A stretch of DNA of 33,370 nucleotides, from contig JAUNVR010000012.1 of the NCBI GenBank assembly GCA_030537595.1, forward strand, positions 14,835 through 48,204, in the 5' to 3' direction. Under the pieces are notes generated by a model that was not told the origin of the DNA, searched no databases, and saw only the letters and a program-made list of their open reading frames with translations. Position 1 is the first letter of the stretch; each line of letters begins with the position of its first letter. Shown piece after piece: positions 1-6,564 of this stretch. This DNA is from Eubacteriales bacterium. Lineage in GTDB: Bacteria; Bacillota; Clostridia; Saccharofermentanales; DTU023. Made by a program: the position numbers and the translations under genes.

Positions 1-995
1 AGCTTAAAGAGCTCGGCATTATTCAGGCCACCAGCTTGACCAGCCATACCCATTCCGAGGAAGCCGGTCATCGCCCCCGACTCGTTCGCGGCGGCGCTGC
101 GCATTGCATCAGCTTGAGCAGCTGCGATATTGGCTGCGGCCAGGCTCGGATCGCGCATCATGCCGGCACGTTGTGCCTGCTTAATCAGGTTCTCGTCCTC
201 CGGCGGGATGCTGACTGAGTTGAGCGCTAAGCTGACAATCTCAATGCCCCTGAGTTCGGACCAGATTCCAGATAATTGCTGACGTAAGGCAGCGGCAATC
301 TCCGGACCCTTAGCCATCAATTGATTTGGCCTAACTTCCTGCTCCGAAATAATTGCAAAGGCCGGGGCCAGATGATGCACCAGCTCGCTTTTCATCTGGG
401 CATCAATCTCCGAGCGATAATAGGCTGAAGAAACATTGCCCGTGACATTTTTATAAAAGAGAATCGGATCGACTATGTGATAAGAATAGCTACCATTACA
501 GCGCACAGTCACATCGATATCGAGGCCGATTTTGCTGTCGACAACGCGGAAGGCAATCGGATTTTGAGTGCCGAACTTATTGTCAACAATCTCTTTTACA
601 TTGAAGTAGTAGACCCGCTGATCACGCCCAGTATCTCCACCGAAGCTAATTCTGCGACCAAAGGTCTTAAAGCTTTCCAGAATTGATTCACTTAGTTTAC
701 CTGTGAAAATAGATGGCTCAGAGGAGGCATCCCAGATAAACTCGCCTGGCTCGGCACAGACTTCAACAATCTCACCTTGCTCAACAATCAGCATGCATTG
801 CCCATCAGCCACCGCAATTGCCGAGCCGTTACTGATGATATTGTCCTGACCCTTATTTTGGGAGCGCGAGCCGGTTCTTTTTACACCCTTTGCTACCAGC
901 ACCTCTTTATCGAGTGAGTCACAGTAAAAGAACTCCTTATACTGATCTGACATCACGCCGCCAAAAGCGCCTGTAACAGCCTTAATTAAGCCCAT
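1..995 (-). CDS. SPFH-domain protein, YdjI/'virion core protein' type (3' end outside window)
   Basis: Translation from the ATG at 995 begins MGLIKAVTGAFGGVMSDQ and stays open to base 1, giving about 331 residues with the C-terminus missing. After a short N-terminal segment come an SPFH-like (stomatin/prohibitin) core and an Ala/Gln-rich helix with several AAQA-type stretches around residues 285-305, then a Gly/Met-rich tail. This resembles the bacterial family often annotated as virion core protein or YdjI, membrane-associated scaffold proteins linked to the PspA envelope-stress response in Bacillus; that role is inferred here. The start is firm: AGAAGGAGGT (1001-1010) lies 5 nt upstream of the ATG. 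It has no signal peptide, so a cytoplasmic, membrane-peripheral location is likely. It is separated from the ecf operon by a terminator and so forms its own unit. Confidence 0.8.
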   Translation of the reverse strand, partial: MGLIKAVTGAFGGVMSDQYKEFFYCDSLDKEVLVAKGVKRTGSRSQNKGQDNIISNGSAIAVADGQCMLIVEQGEIVEVCAEPGEFIWDASSEPSIFTGKLSESILESFKTFGRRISFGGDTGRDQRVYYFNVKEIVDNKFGTQNPIAFRVVDSKIGLDIDVTVRCNGSYSYHIVDPILFYKNVTGNVSSAYYRSEIDAQMKSELVHHLAPAFAIISEQEVRPNQLMAKGPEIAAALRQQLSGIWSELRGIEIVSLALNSVSIPPEDENLIKQAQRAGMMRDPSLAAANIAAAQADAMRSAAANESGAMTGFLGMGMAGQAGGLNNAELFK

Positions 996-1038
996 GGAAG
1001 ACCTCCTTCTGAGCGCCCCAAAGGACGCAGCTTAAACT

Positions 1039-1062
1039 ATTATATTTCAACTTATTGTATCA
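1039..1062 (-). promoter_or_regulatory. Candidate promoter of the SPFH gene
   Basis: On the minus strand there are two possible -10 boxes: TGATACAAT (1054-1062, extended -10 form) and a consensus TATAAT (1039-1044). Neither has a good -35 at 17 nt. Both lie about 45-65 nt upstream of the start codon. Confidence 0.4.
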
Positions 1063-1119
1063 TCTCCACAGTTTTTTGAGTAATTAAAGCTGCACTTCCT
1101 CTGCAAAGTATTTTGCCTT

Positions 1120-1151
1120 AAAAAACGCAGCAGAACTCTCGTCCTGCTGCG
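1120..1151 (-). terminator. Rho-independent terminator of the ecf operon
   Basis: Read on the minus strand, CGCAGCAG pairs with CTGCTGCG (arms 1144-1151 and 1126-1133) around a 10-nt loop and is followed directly by six T. It lies 27 nt after the stop of the S-component gene, so it ends the leftward ecf transcript. Confidence 0.88.
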
Positions 1152-1177
1152 CTAATTAAGCTTCTGATTTTCTTAAT

Positions 1178-1783
1178 TTAAGCTATTTTGCGGCGCTGAT
1201 AACGAGCTACAATTTTCCGGCTAAAATAAACCCCGACAATCGGTAAGCCAATAGTTAAGACCACCGTTAAGAGGCCAAAAAGGCCCTTTGAGTAGCGGAC
1301 GAAATCATTCATCTGCTCTAAATCTGCTGTGCCTGCTTGGATAAAGTGGGCGACAAACTTTTCCGGGAAGAACCAGGCCGGAACCAGCTGCCCACAAATC
1401 GCACCAAAGTGCACTGCGGCATAAGCTATGGCCTGGCCGCTAAAGCTCTGGTAACCGAATTTGCCTAAGGCCAGCTCACCGATGATTACACCGATTGTGT
1501 AGGTCAAAAGAAAGGGCAGGTAGAGGGCGGCCAAAGAATAAATAATAATTGGCAGCATTAACATGAAGCTAAAGACAAAGCGGCGGGGAATGCGCTCCAT
1601 CACAAAGACAAAGACGATGGCGCTGATCAGGCCGGAAAAGGCTTGGCTCATGGTATGTGCGAAAGTCCCCAGGAAGATGGAAATCAAGCTACCTAGTGAC
1701 TCGAGGATGATTAAAACTACAGTACAAACGGCAATTAAGACGATTTCTTTGGTACTGAGCTTAGGCTTTTTTGACTTTTGCAT
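1178..1783 (-). CDS. MptD-family ECF transporter S component (substrate-binding membrane subunit)
   Basis: A 201-residue, very hydrophobic protein with about five or six membrane helices, a basic N-terminus (MQKSKKPKLSTKEIV) and a basic C-terminus (ARYQRRKIA). The size, helix pattern and the stretch around SGLISAIVFVFVMERIPRR match the MptD/Trep_Strep group of putative energy-coupling-factor S components. It is the last gene of a three-gene minus-strand unit after ecfT and the tandem ATPase, 53 nt after the ATPase stop, which supports the assignment strongly. A GAGG about 8 nt before the ATG serves as ribosome-binding site. The substrate cannot be read from the protein. The DtxR-like box at the operon promoter suggests iron, haem or another metal compound (inference). 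Confidence 0.82.
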   Translation of the reverse strand: MQKSKKPKLSTKEIVLIAVCTVVLIILESLGSLISIFLGTFAHTMSQAFSGLISAIVFVFVMERIPRRFVFSFMLMLPIIIYSLAALYLPFLLTYTIGVIIGELALGKFGYQSFSGQAIAYAAVHFGAICGQLVPAWFFPEKFVAHFIQAGTADLEQMNDFVRYSKGLFGLLTVVLTIGLPIVGVYFSRKIVARYQRRKIA

Positions 1784-1836
1784 AGAAAATACCTCATTGA
1801 CTTTCTCTAATCTAAATGCTGCTTGCGCAGCAATTT

Positions 1837-3372
1837 TTAATATATTTCTGCCCAGCGCTCGCGAATTGAGTCCAATTCACTAGCCACGAGGGTCACGGCC
1901 TTAGAAATTCCTCGCTCCGTCATAAAGGCGATTTCATCTGCTGCATAACTAATGAGCTCCCGGTCGTGAGTGATTACTAAAACCGCCCTACCCTGGGCTG
2001 CCAGCTCACGGCTGAGCCGCGCAACGCGGCGCATATTCGGGTAGTCGAGCCCGGAGCTCGGCTCATCGAGAATCACGAGCTTGGCCTCAGAAAGAATCGC
2101 CAGAGCAATTACTAAACGTTGCTTTTGACCTCCGGAAAGCTCCGCCGGCAGGCGCTCTAAATCATTTAGGCTAAAGTTTAAACCGAGTGAATTCAAAAGC
2201 TCGACCTGAGCTTCCCTACTTGCTGCTTTACTGAGCAATAATTCTTCGCGAATAGTCGGTGCAAATAGTTGGTAATCGCAGTCCTGCATCACAAAGAAAA
2301 CTCCCTGCTCTTTCTGCAGGTTATAGAAGGGGCTGGCCTTGCGCTTACGTTTAGAACTCGTATTCACCCCACAGATATAGCGCGCCAATGTCGTCTTGCC
2401 AATACCGTTACGACCGACTAGGGCTGTGACGACGCCAGATTTTAACTCTAAGTCGATTGGCGGAAGCCAGTCATTTAAAATGATATTTTCGCCCTTAAAA
2501 AGGCAGTTGTGCTCCGCCTTATTTAGAGGAGCAGCCTCAGCTACATCTTTCCGGCTGGGGAGAATAAAGATTTCTTCTTCTAGACTCCGCAGCTGGTACT
2601 CCTTTATAGTCTCGGGATTTAATTCAGCCCGCCCCAATCTTTTAGCTAATTTGCCATCTTTTAGGATCAAGAGATTGTCGAGGATGTCCTTTAAGTAATA
2701 GAGCCGATGTTCAGCAATTAGAATCGTGAAGCCGAGGTCTTTGAGGCGCTTGATCTCACGCTGCAATTGGGCAATTGAACTTTGGTCTAAATTTGCCGAA
2801 GGCTCGTCTAAAATTAAAAGTCGCGGCCGGCTGACCAGGGCGCAGGCGAGGGCGACCTTCTGCCTTTCACCAGAGGAGAGGGCAAGAATTGACTTATCGA
2901 GTAGATTTTCTAAGCCGAGCAGAGTGCAAACTGCCCTGACTCTAAGCAACATTTCCGCTTTCGGATATGCTAGGTTCTCCAGCCCGAAAAATAGCTCATC
3001 CTGCACATTGCAGGTAAAAAACTGAGCTCTAGTATCCTGCTGTACATAGGCTGCCAAGTAGCATAAGTCTAAGTGCGAGTAATCCTCAATTGCTTTTGCA
3101 CAGAGCTTTAACTCCCCCTCGACTCTTGCTGGATACAGTTCCGGAATTAACTTTAAAGCTAATCTAAGTAAGCTCGACTTCCCTGAACCAGAAGGGCCGG
3201 TCACGACGTGGCATGCACCCTCAGCTAATTCCAAGTTTAAAGCGTCTAAAGCCTTAATCTTGAGAGCAGTATCAGAGCTTTCCGCCCCCAGCTCCTCTGT
3301 GCCAAAACTGTCCACCGAACTATAAGTTAAGCTTAGGTCTTTGGCTTCAAGCATTAGTCTATCCGCGCTCAT
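1837..3372 (-). CDS. ECF transporter ATPase with two fused ABC domains
   Basis: Two complete ABC ATPase domains lie in one chain. Domain 1 (about residues 5-240) has Walker A GPSGSGKSS, signature LSSGERQK and Walker B LLILDEPSANLD. Domain 2 (about 290-505) has Walker A GRNGIGKTT, signature LSGGQKQR and Walker B LVILDEPSSGLD. The fused pair replaces separate EcfA1 and EcfA2 subunits, as is usual for MptD-type ECF operons. The reading frame is open from a GTG at 3393, but the better start is the ATG at 3372 (511 residues), because GAGGAGGAG sits at the right distance and the seven extra residues (VAAEEEQ) are unconvincing. The Shine-Dalgarno overlaps the ecfT stop codon, so translation of the two genes is probably coupled. 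It energises uptake by the neighbouring membrane subunits on the cytoplasmic side. Confidence 0.9.
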   Translation of the reverse strand: MSADRLMLEAKDLSLTYSSVDSFGTEELGAESSDTALKIKALDALNLELAEGACHVVTGPSGSGKSSLLRLALKLIPELYPARVEGELKLCAKAIEDYSHLDLCYLAAYVQQDTRAQFFTCNVQDELFFGLENLAYPKAEMLLRVRAVCTLLGLENLLDKSILALSSGERQKVALACALVSRPRLLILDEPSANLDQSSIAQLQREIKRLKDLGFTILIAEHRLYYLKDILDNLLILKDGKLAKRLGRAELNPETIKEYQLRSLEEEIFILPSRKDVAEAAPLNKAEHNCLFKGENIILNDWLPPIDLELKSGVVTALVGRNGIGKTTLARYICGVNTSSKRKRKASPFYNLQKEQGVFFVMQDCDYQLFAPTIREELLLSKAASREAQVELLNSLGLNFSLNDLERLPAELSGGQKQRLVIALAILSEAKLVILDEPSSGLDYPNMRRVARLSRELAAQGRAVLVITHDRELISYAADEIAFMTERGISKAVTLVASELDSIRERWAEIY

Positions 3373-3377
3373 TTGCT

Positions 3378-3383
3378 CCTCCT
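3378..3383 (-). promoter_or_regulatory. Shine-Dalgarno deciding the ecfA start
   Basis: AGGAGG on the minus strand, 5 nt before the ATG at 3372 and touching the ecfT stop (3383-3385). It supports the ATG at 3372 over the GTG at 3393. Confidence 0.75.
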
Positions 3384-4135
3384 CAGCTGCCACTCACGGC
3401 CAAAATTATTAAAACAGTAAAGACAAAGAGCATGAAGATTAGCTCCCAGGGCTTTAGCGAATTTAAGGAATAGGAGGTCCGAGGCTGCGGATTTTCTATG
3501 CCCCGGCTAATCGCGGCGGCTGAAAGTTCTAAAGAAATTGCTTCCAAGCGTAGGAGGACAGGCATAATCAGGTAGCCCCAGGAGATTAGCGGTCGCTTTA
3601 GGCTCAGTTGAATGCCGCGAATTTTAAAGCTTTGCCGAATTAGCCGCGCTTCACTCGAATAGGTGGGTAGAAAGCGCAAAATTATCGCCAGCGCCAGGAT
3701 GAAGCGCCGTGGCAGACGCAGTTTTTGCAAAAAATAAAGGATGTCGGGAACTGGCGTATCGAGCAACACAATACTGCCTAAGGGGCCAAAGCAGAGGATC
3801 GGGAAGATTATAAAGATTGCCATTAAGGCAATCTGGGCATAATTACCCGGCTCTGCCCTTGCCTGCAAAAAAACGATTAGAGAAAGATAGCTCAAGTTGG
3901 CTACGATGAATAAGATTAATCTGCGCCAACGCCGTAGATAAGCCAGCAAGGCTAGTGAACAAATCACAAAAAACGCTATCGCCGTAGGGCTATTATAGAA
4001 AAAGAGATAAACACTAAAAAAAGCCTGGAGACTAAGGGGCAGAGCCGGGTGGATCTTAGCTCTCTGAGACCAGGGAAAAGCCGGCTGTACAGTCGCTTTA
4101 ATCAGCTCTAGATTTGCTTCTTTAGCCGCTAGCAT
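3383..4135 (-). CDS. ecfT: ECF transporter transmembrane subunit EcfT
   Basis: A 250-residue membrane protein of the EcfT/CbiQ family with about five helices. The long cytoplasmic segment carries two short Arg-Gly motifs, KIRG (about residue 175) and SRG (about residue 220, AAAISRGIENP). These correspond to the X-R-G coupling helices that contact the ATPases in known ECF complexes. A hydrophobic C-terminal helix ends the protein. It is the first gene of the ecf unit, ahead of the ATPase and the S component; an AAAGGAATT stretch upstream of the ATG is a moderate ribosome-binding site. Directly upstream are a sigma-A type promoter and a DtxR-like box, so the three genes are likely controlled together. 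Confidence 0.88.
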   Translation of the reverse strand: MLAAKEANLELIKATVQPAFPWSQRAKIHPALPLSLQAFFSVYLFFYNSPTAIAFFVICSLALLAYLRRWRRLILFIVANLSYLSLIVFLQARAEPGNYAQIALMAIFIIFPILCFGPLGSIVLLDTPVPDILYFLQKLRLPRRFILALAIILRFLPTYSSEARLIRQSFKIRGIQLSLKRPLISWGYLIMPVLLRLEAISLELSAAAISRGIENPQPRTSYSLNSLKPWELIFMLFVFTVLIILAVSGS

Positions 4136-4149
4136 AAACCCTAATTCCT

Positions 4150-4168
4150 TTCAGTTAGCCTTGCCTAA
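4150..4168 (-). promoter_or_regulatory. Candidate DtxR/IdeR-type operator of the ecf operon
   Basis: Minus strand TTAGGCAAGGCTAACTGAA matches the remembered 19-bp DtxR/IdeR consensus TTAGGTTAGSCTAACCTAA at 15 of 19 positions (7/9 in each half plus the centre). It lies just downstream of the -10 box, over the expected transcription start, a good position for repression. No DtxR-family gene is in the window. Confidence 0.55.
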
Positions 4169-4170
4169 CA

Positions 4171-4199
4171 AATATACACTCTTGACCGTTCAGAAGCAA
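4171..4199 (-). promoter_or_regulatory. Promoter of the ecf operon
   Basis: Minus strand TTGCTT (4194-4199), 17-nt spacer, TATATT (4171-4176). Start would fall near 4165, about 30 nt before the ecfT start codon. Confidence 0.6.
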
Positions 4200-4212
4200 T
4201 GCATAATTGCTT
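4194..4212 (-). repeat. Perfect 7-5-7 inverted repeat between znu and ecf units
   Basis: AAGCAAT (4194-4200) and ATTGCTT (4206-4212) are exact inverted copies around GCATA. The repeat follows the znuB stop and overlaps the -35 box of the ecf promoter. There is no T-run after it in the leftward direction, so it is not a standard terminator. Confidence 0.5.
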
Positions 4213-4224
4213 AAATTTTCTTAA

Positions 4225-5721
4225 TTAATAATGGTAGGTATAGGGGTTTTCCGGCTCTTCGAGTGGCCTCACAGAACTCGAGTTAATCCTCAGATAGAGC
4301 ATCCCATCCGGACCCTCGTAGCGCTCGAACACACCCTCGACTTCAATCCATTGATTCGAGTCCAATTCGACCCCTTCCGGCAGGGTGATTTCAAAACCGC
4401 ACATTCCTGCGTCGTTGCCACAGCAGCCTGGGCCGAAGCGGTATACGACGTAGTGATCTTCAGACCAGATTTTATAACTTTCGAACATTCCGCGAATACG
4501 CACAGTTTTGCCGAGATAGTTCTCGAGATTAGTGTAGATGTCGAGGACCCAGCCCAGGTACATTTTCTCATCGATAAAGAGCTCTTCACCCTCTTTTATC
4601 TCCGGCAGTTTCTGAGGTTCAAAGGTCTGCAGCTCAGGAGCCTCAGTCGGATTTTCGACTAAATCAATCAGCTCATCATAGCTTTGCTTTTGGCCGGAAG
4701 AATCTCCAGCTTGCTCTGCTTCTGGCTTAGCCTTTTGGTCCAGGATTGCCTGCTCGGCCTCCATCTGCCGCCGCAAGCTACTGTCTTCTCTCGCCTTGCA
4801 GGAACTGAGGAGAGGACAGAATAGGGCAGAGCTTAGGCAGACGATTAATAAAATTTTGAGACTACTACCCTTCATAATCACTTTAGTGATCTTTGGCGAT
4901 TTCAGATAGGGCAAAAGCTTCCCCGTCAGGGCAAAGATGATAAAGAAGATTAAATTGACAATCACAATCGAAGCCCCTGAGGGTGTTTTCAGAACGTAGG
5001 AGGCAATAAAACCTAGGGCAAAGGCTAAGACCGAGATAATTGAGGAGGAAATGATTACCGACTTAAAGCTTTTGAAAACTCGCATCGAAGACAGGCCCGG
5101 GAAGATAATCAGCGAAGAAATCAATAAAGCGCCCATCATGCGCATGCCAATCACAATGGTCACCGAGGTCAGGGCTGCCAAGAGCATATTATAAAAACCT
5201 GCTGGGCTCCCTGAAGCACGGGCAAAATTCTCATCAAAGGTGATCGCAAAAAGCCGCTGGTAAAAGAAAATAAAGATTACGATGACTAGGCTAGAAAGTA
5301 GGACTGTCAGTTTCACATCCTCGATTGAGGTCGCCAAGATGGTCCCGAACATGTAGTTACAGACATCAGTAGTCATGCCCCTACCCCAGGACACTGCAAT
5401 GACCCCGATTGCCAGGGCCGAGGAGGAGATCATCGCGAGCGCTGAATCGCCGCGAATACTGGACTTATCCGAGAGCCGCAAGAGTAAAAATGAGGCGAGC
5501 AAAACCAGCGGAATTGAAAAAGTCATCGGGGCCCAACCGACCGCCATAGCAAAGGCCAGGGCTCCGAAACTAACATGACTTAAACCATCACCAATCATCG
5601 CGTAGCGCTTTAAGACCAGGCTGACCCCAAGTAGGGCCGAGCAGAGGGCAATCAAGACGCCGGACACAATCGCCCGAGCCAAAAAGGGGTAGGATAAAAT
5701 CTCGCGAATTAAACTAAACAT
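4225..5721 (-). CDS. znuB: ZnuB-type metal ABC permease with in-frame lipoprotein-like and Cys-rich OB-like C-terminal extension
   Basis: Residues 1-275 are a complete ABC-3 (ZnuB/MntB/AdcB) permease: about eight membrane helices, with the usual GDGLSHVSFGALAFA motif near residues 44-58. Known members end at about this point. Here the frame continues without a stop. Residues 283-308 (MKGSSLKILLIV...LLSSC) look like a lipoprotein signal peptide with Cys308 in a lipobox. An acidic linker (about 310-380) and a domain at about 395-490 follow. That domain contains GKTVRIRGMF, the motif RFGPGCCGNDAGMCGFEI (Cys433, Cys434, Cys441) and WIEVEGVFE, and resembles the C-terminal domain of YcgQ/DUF1980/TIGR03943 proteins. 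ATG 5721 follows AGGAG and overlaps the end of znuC by 8 nt. Whether one long protein or two products are made is open: the internal ATG at 4875 has only a weak ribosome-binding site. Confidence 0.85.
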   Translation of the reverse strand: MFSLIREILSYPFLARAIVSGVLIALCSALLGVSLVLKRYAMIGDGLSHVSFGALAFAMAVGWAPMTFSIPLVLLASFLLLRLSDKSSIRGDSALAMISSSALAIGVIAVSWGRGMTTDVCNYMFGTILATSIEDVKLTVLLSSLVIVIFIFFYQRLFAITFDENFARASGSPAGFYNMLLAALTSVTIVIGMRMMGALLISSLIIFPGLSSMRVFKSFKSVIISSSIISVLAFALGFIASYVLKTPSGASIVIVNLIFFIIFALTGKLLPYLKSPKITKVIMKGSSLKILLIVCLSSALFCPLLSSCKAREDSSLRRQMEAEQAILDQKAKPEAEQAGDSSGQKQSYDELIDLVENPTEAPELQTFEPQKLPEIKEGEELFIDEKMYLGWVLDIYTNLENYLGKTVRIRGMFESYKIWSEDHYVVYRFGPGCCGNDAGMCGFEITLPEGVELDSNQWIEVEGVFERYEGPDGMLYLRINSSSVRPLEEPENPYTYHY

Positions 5722-6430
5722 TGGAAAACTCCTGATCTAGCCCGAGGAAAGACCTGCCCAAGGGACTTTCGGCATAATCTTTTGCGGACCCGAAGAACAA
5801 CTGCTTCGAGCCCAGATGTAAGACCTTGCGCGCATTGTGTAAGACCGGATGCACATCATGCGAAACCATAATAATTGTAATTCCGCTTGCATTGACCTCC
5901 GCCAAAACCCGATAAAAATCGTTGGCCACTAGGGGGTCTAAGCCGGCCAGAGGCTCGTCTAAAAGCAAGAGCTTTTTCGTGGCTAGTAAGGCCCGGGCCA
6001 AAAGCACCCTTTGCTGCTGACCTCCGGAAAGCTCACGGAAAGAACGCTTTGCCAAATCCGAAATCCCGAGCAGCTCCATAGTTTCTGCTGCCCGGCGCTT
6101 ATCTTCACGCTTATAAAAGGGCCGCCAGCCGAGGCTGTTTAGACAGCCAGATTGGACAATTTCTCTAACTGTTGCCGGGAAATCTCGCTGGACCTCGGTC
6201 TGCTGTGGCAGGTAGCCAATTTGCTTTGCACTCAAGTTTGCGCCGTAGCTAATCTTGCCCCGATAAGGAGACTTTAAGCCTAATAAACCCTTAACTAAGG
6301 TCGACTTACCCGAACCATTTTCGCCTAAAATACATAAGTAGTCCCCGCTAGACAGAGCAAAATTCACATCTTCTAGGACTAGATTCGCACCATAGGCGAA
6401 AGCTAAATTATGACATTCTATTAAATTCAC
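5714..6430 (-). CDS. znuC: Zinc/metal ABC transporter ATP-binding protein ZnuC
   Basis: A 238-residue single-domain ABC ATPase: Walker A GENGSGKST (about residues 36-44), signature LSGGQQQR (about 134-141), Walker B LLLLDEPLAGLD and the switch His in MVSHDV. The length and the FPATVREIVQSG region fit the ZnuC/MntA/AdcC group. It lies between znuA and znuB and overlaps znuB by 8 nt, suggesting coupled translation. The start is a GTG at 6430 with only a poor Shine-Dalgarno, while znuB has a good one. A stable hairpin separates it from znuA, so its level may be set lower than that of the binding protein. It acts at the inner face of the membrane. Confidence 0.92.
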   Translation of the reverse strand: MNLIECHNLAFAYGANLVLEDVNFALSSGDYLCILGENGSGKSTLVKGLLGLKSPYRGKISYGANLSAKQIGYLPQQTEVQRDFPATVREIVQSGCLNSLGWRPFYKREDKRRAAETMELLGISDLAKRSFRELSGGQQQRVLLARALLATKKLLLLDEPLAGLDPLVANDFYRVLAEVNASGITIIMVSHDVHPVLHNARKVLHLGSKQLFFGSAKDYAESPLGRSFLGLDQEFSNV

Positions 6431-6459
6431 TGCTTACTCAATTCTATAAATTCCTGAAG

Positions 6460-6486
6460 GCCGCTCCCCAGCTTGTGGAGAGCGGC
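6460..6486 (-). other. Intergenic RNA hairpin between znuA and znuC
   Basis: The transcript can fold an 11-bp stem with one mismatch and a 5-nt loop (outer arms GCCGCTC/GAGCGGC). No T-run follows, so it is not a strong terminator. A role in mRNA stability or partial attenuation inside the znu operon is inference. Confidence 0.55.
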
Positions 6487-6564
6487 TCTACAGTTCGCCA
6501 GTTCTGGACTAGGTCTGGAAAAACTGCACTTAGCTTCGCTTTCTAAGCTCGGCCAGTAGTCAAA

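Noticed and set aside
36-686. Plus-strand frames at the left edge
   Set aside because: They are antisense to the SPFH gene, which has a consistent protein sequence and a strong ribosome-binding site.
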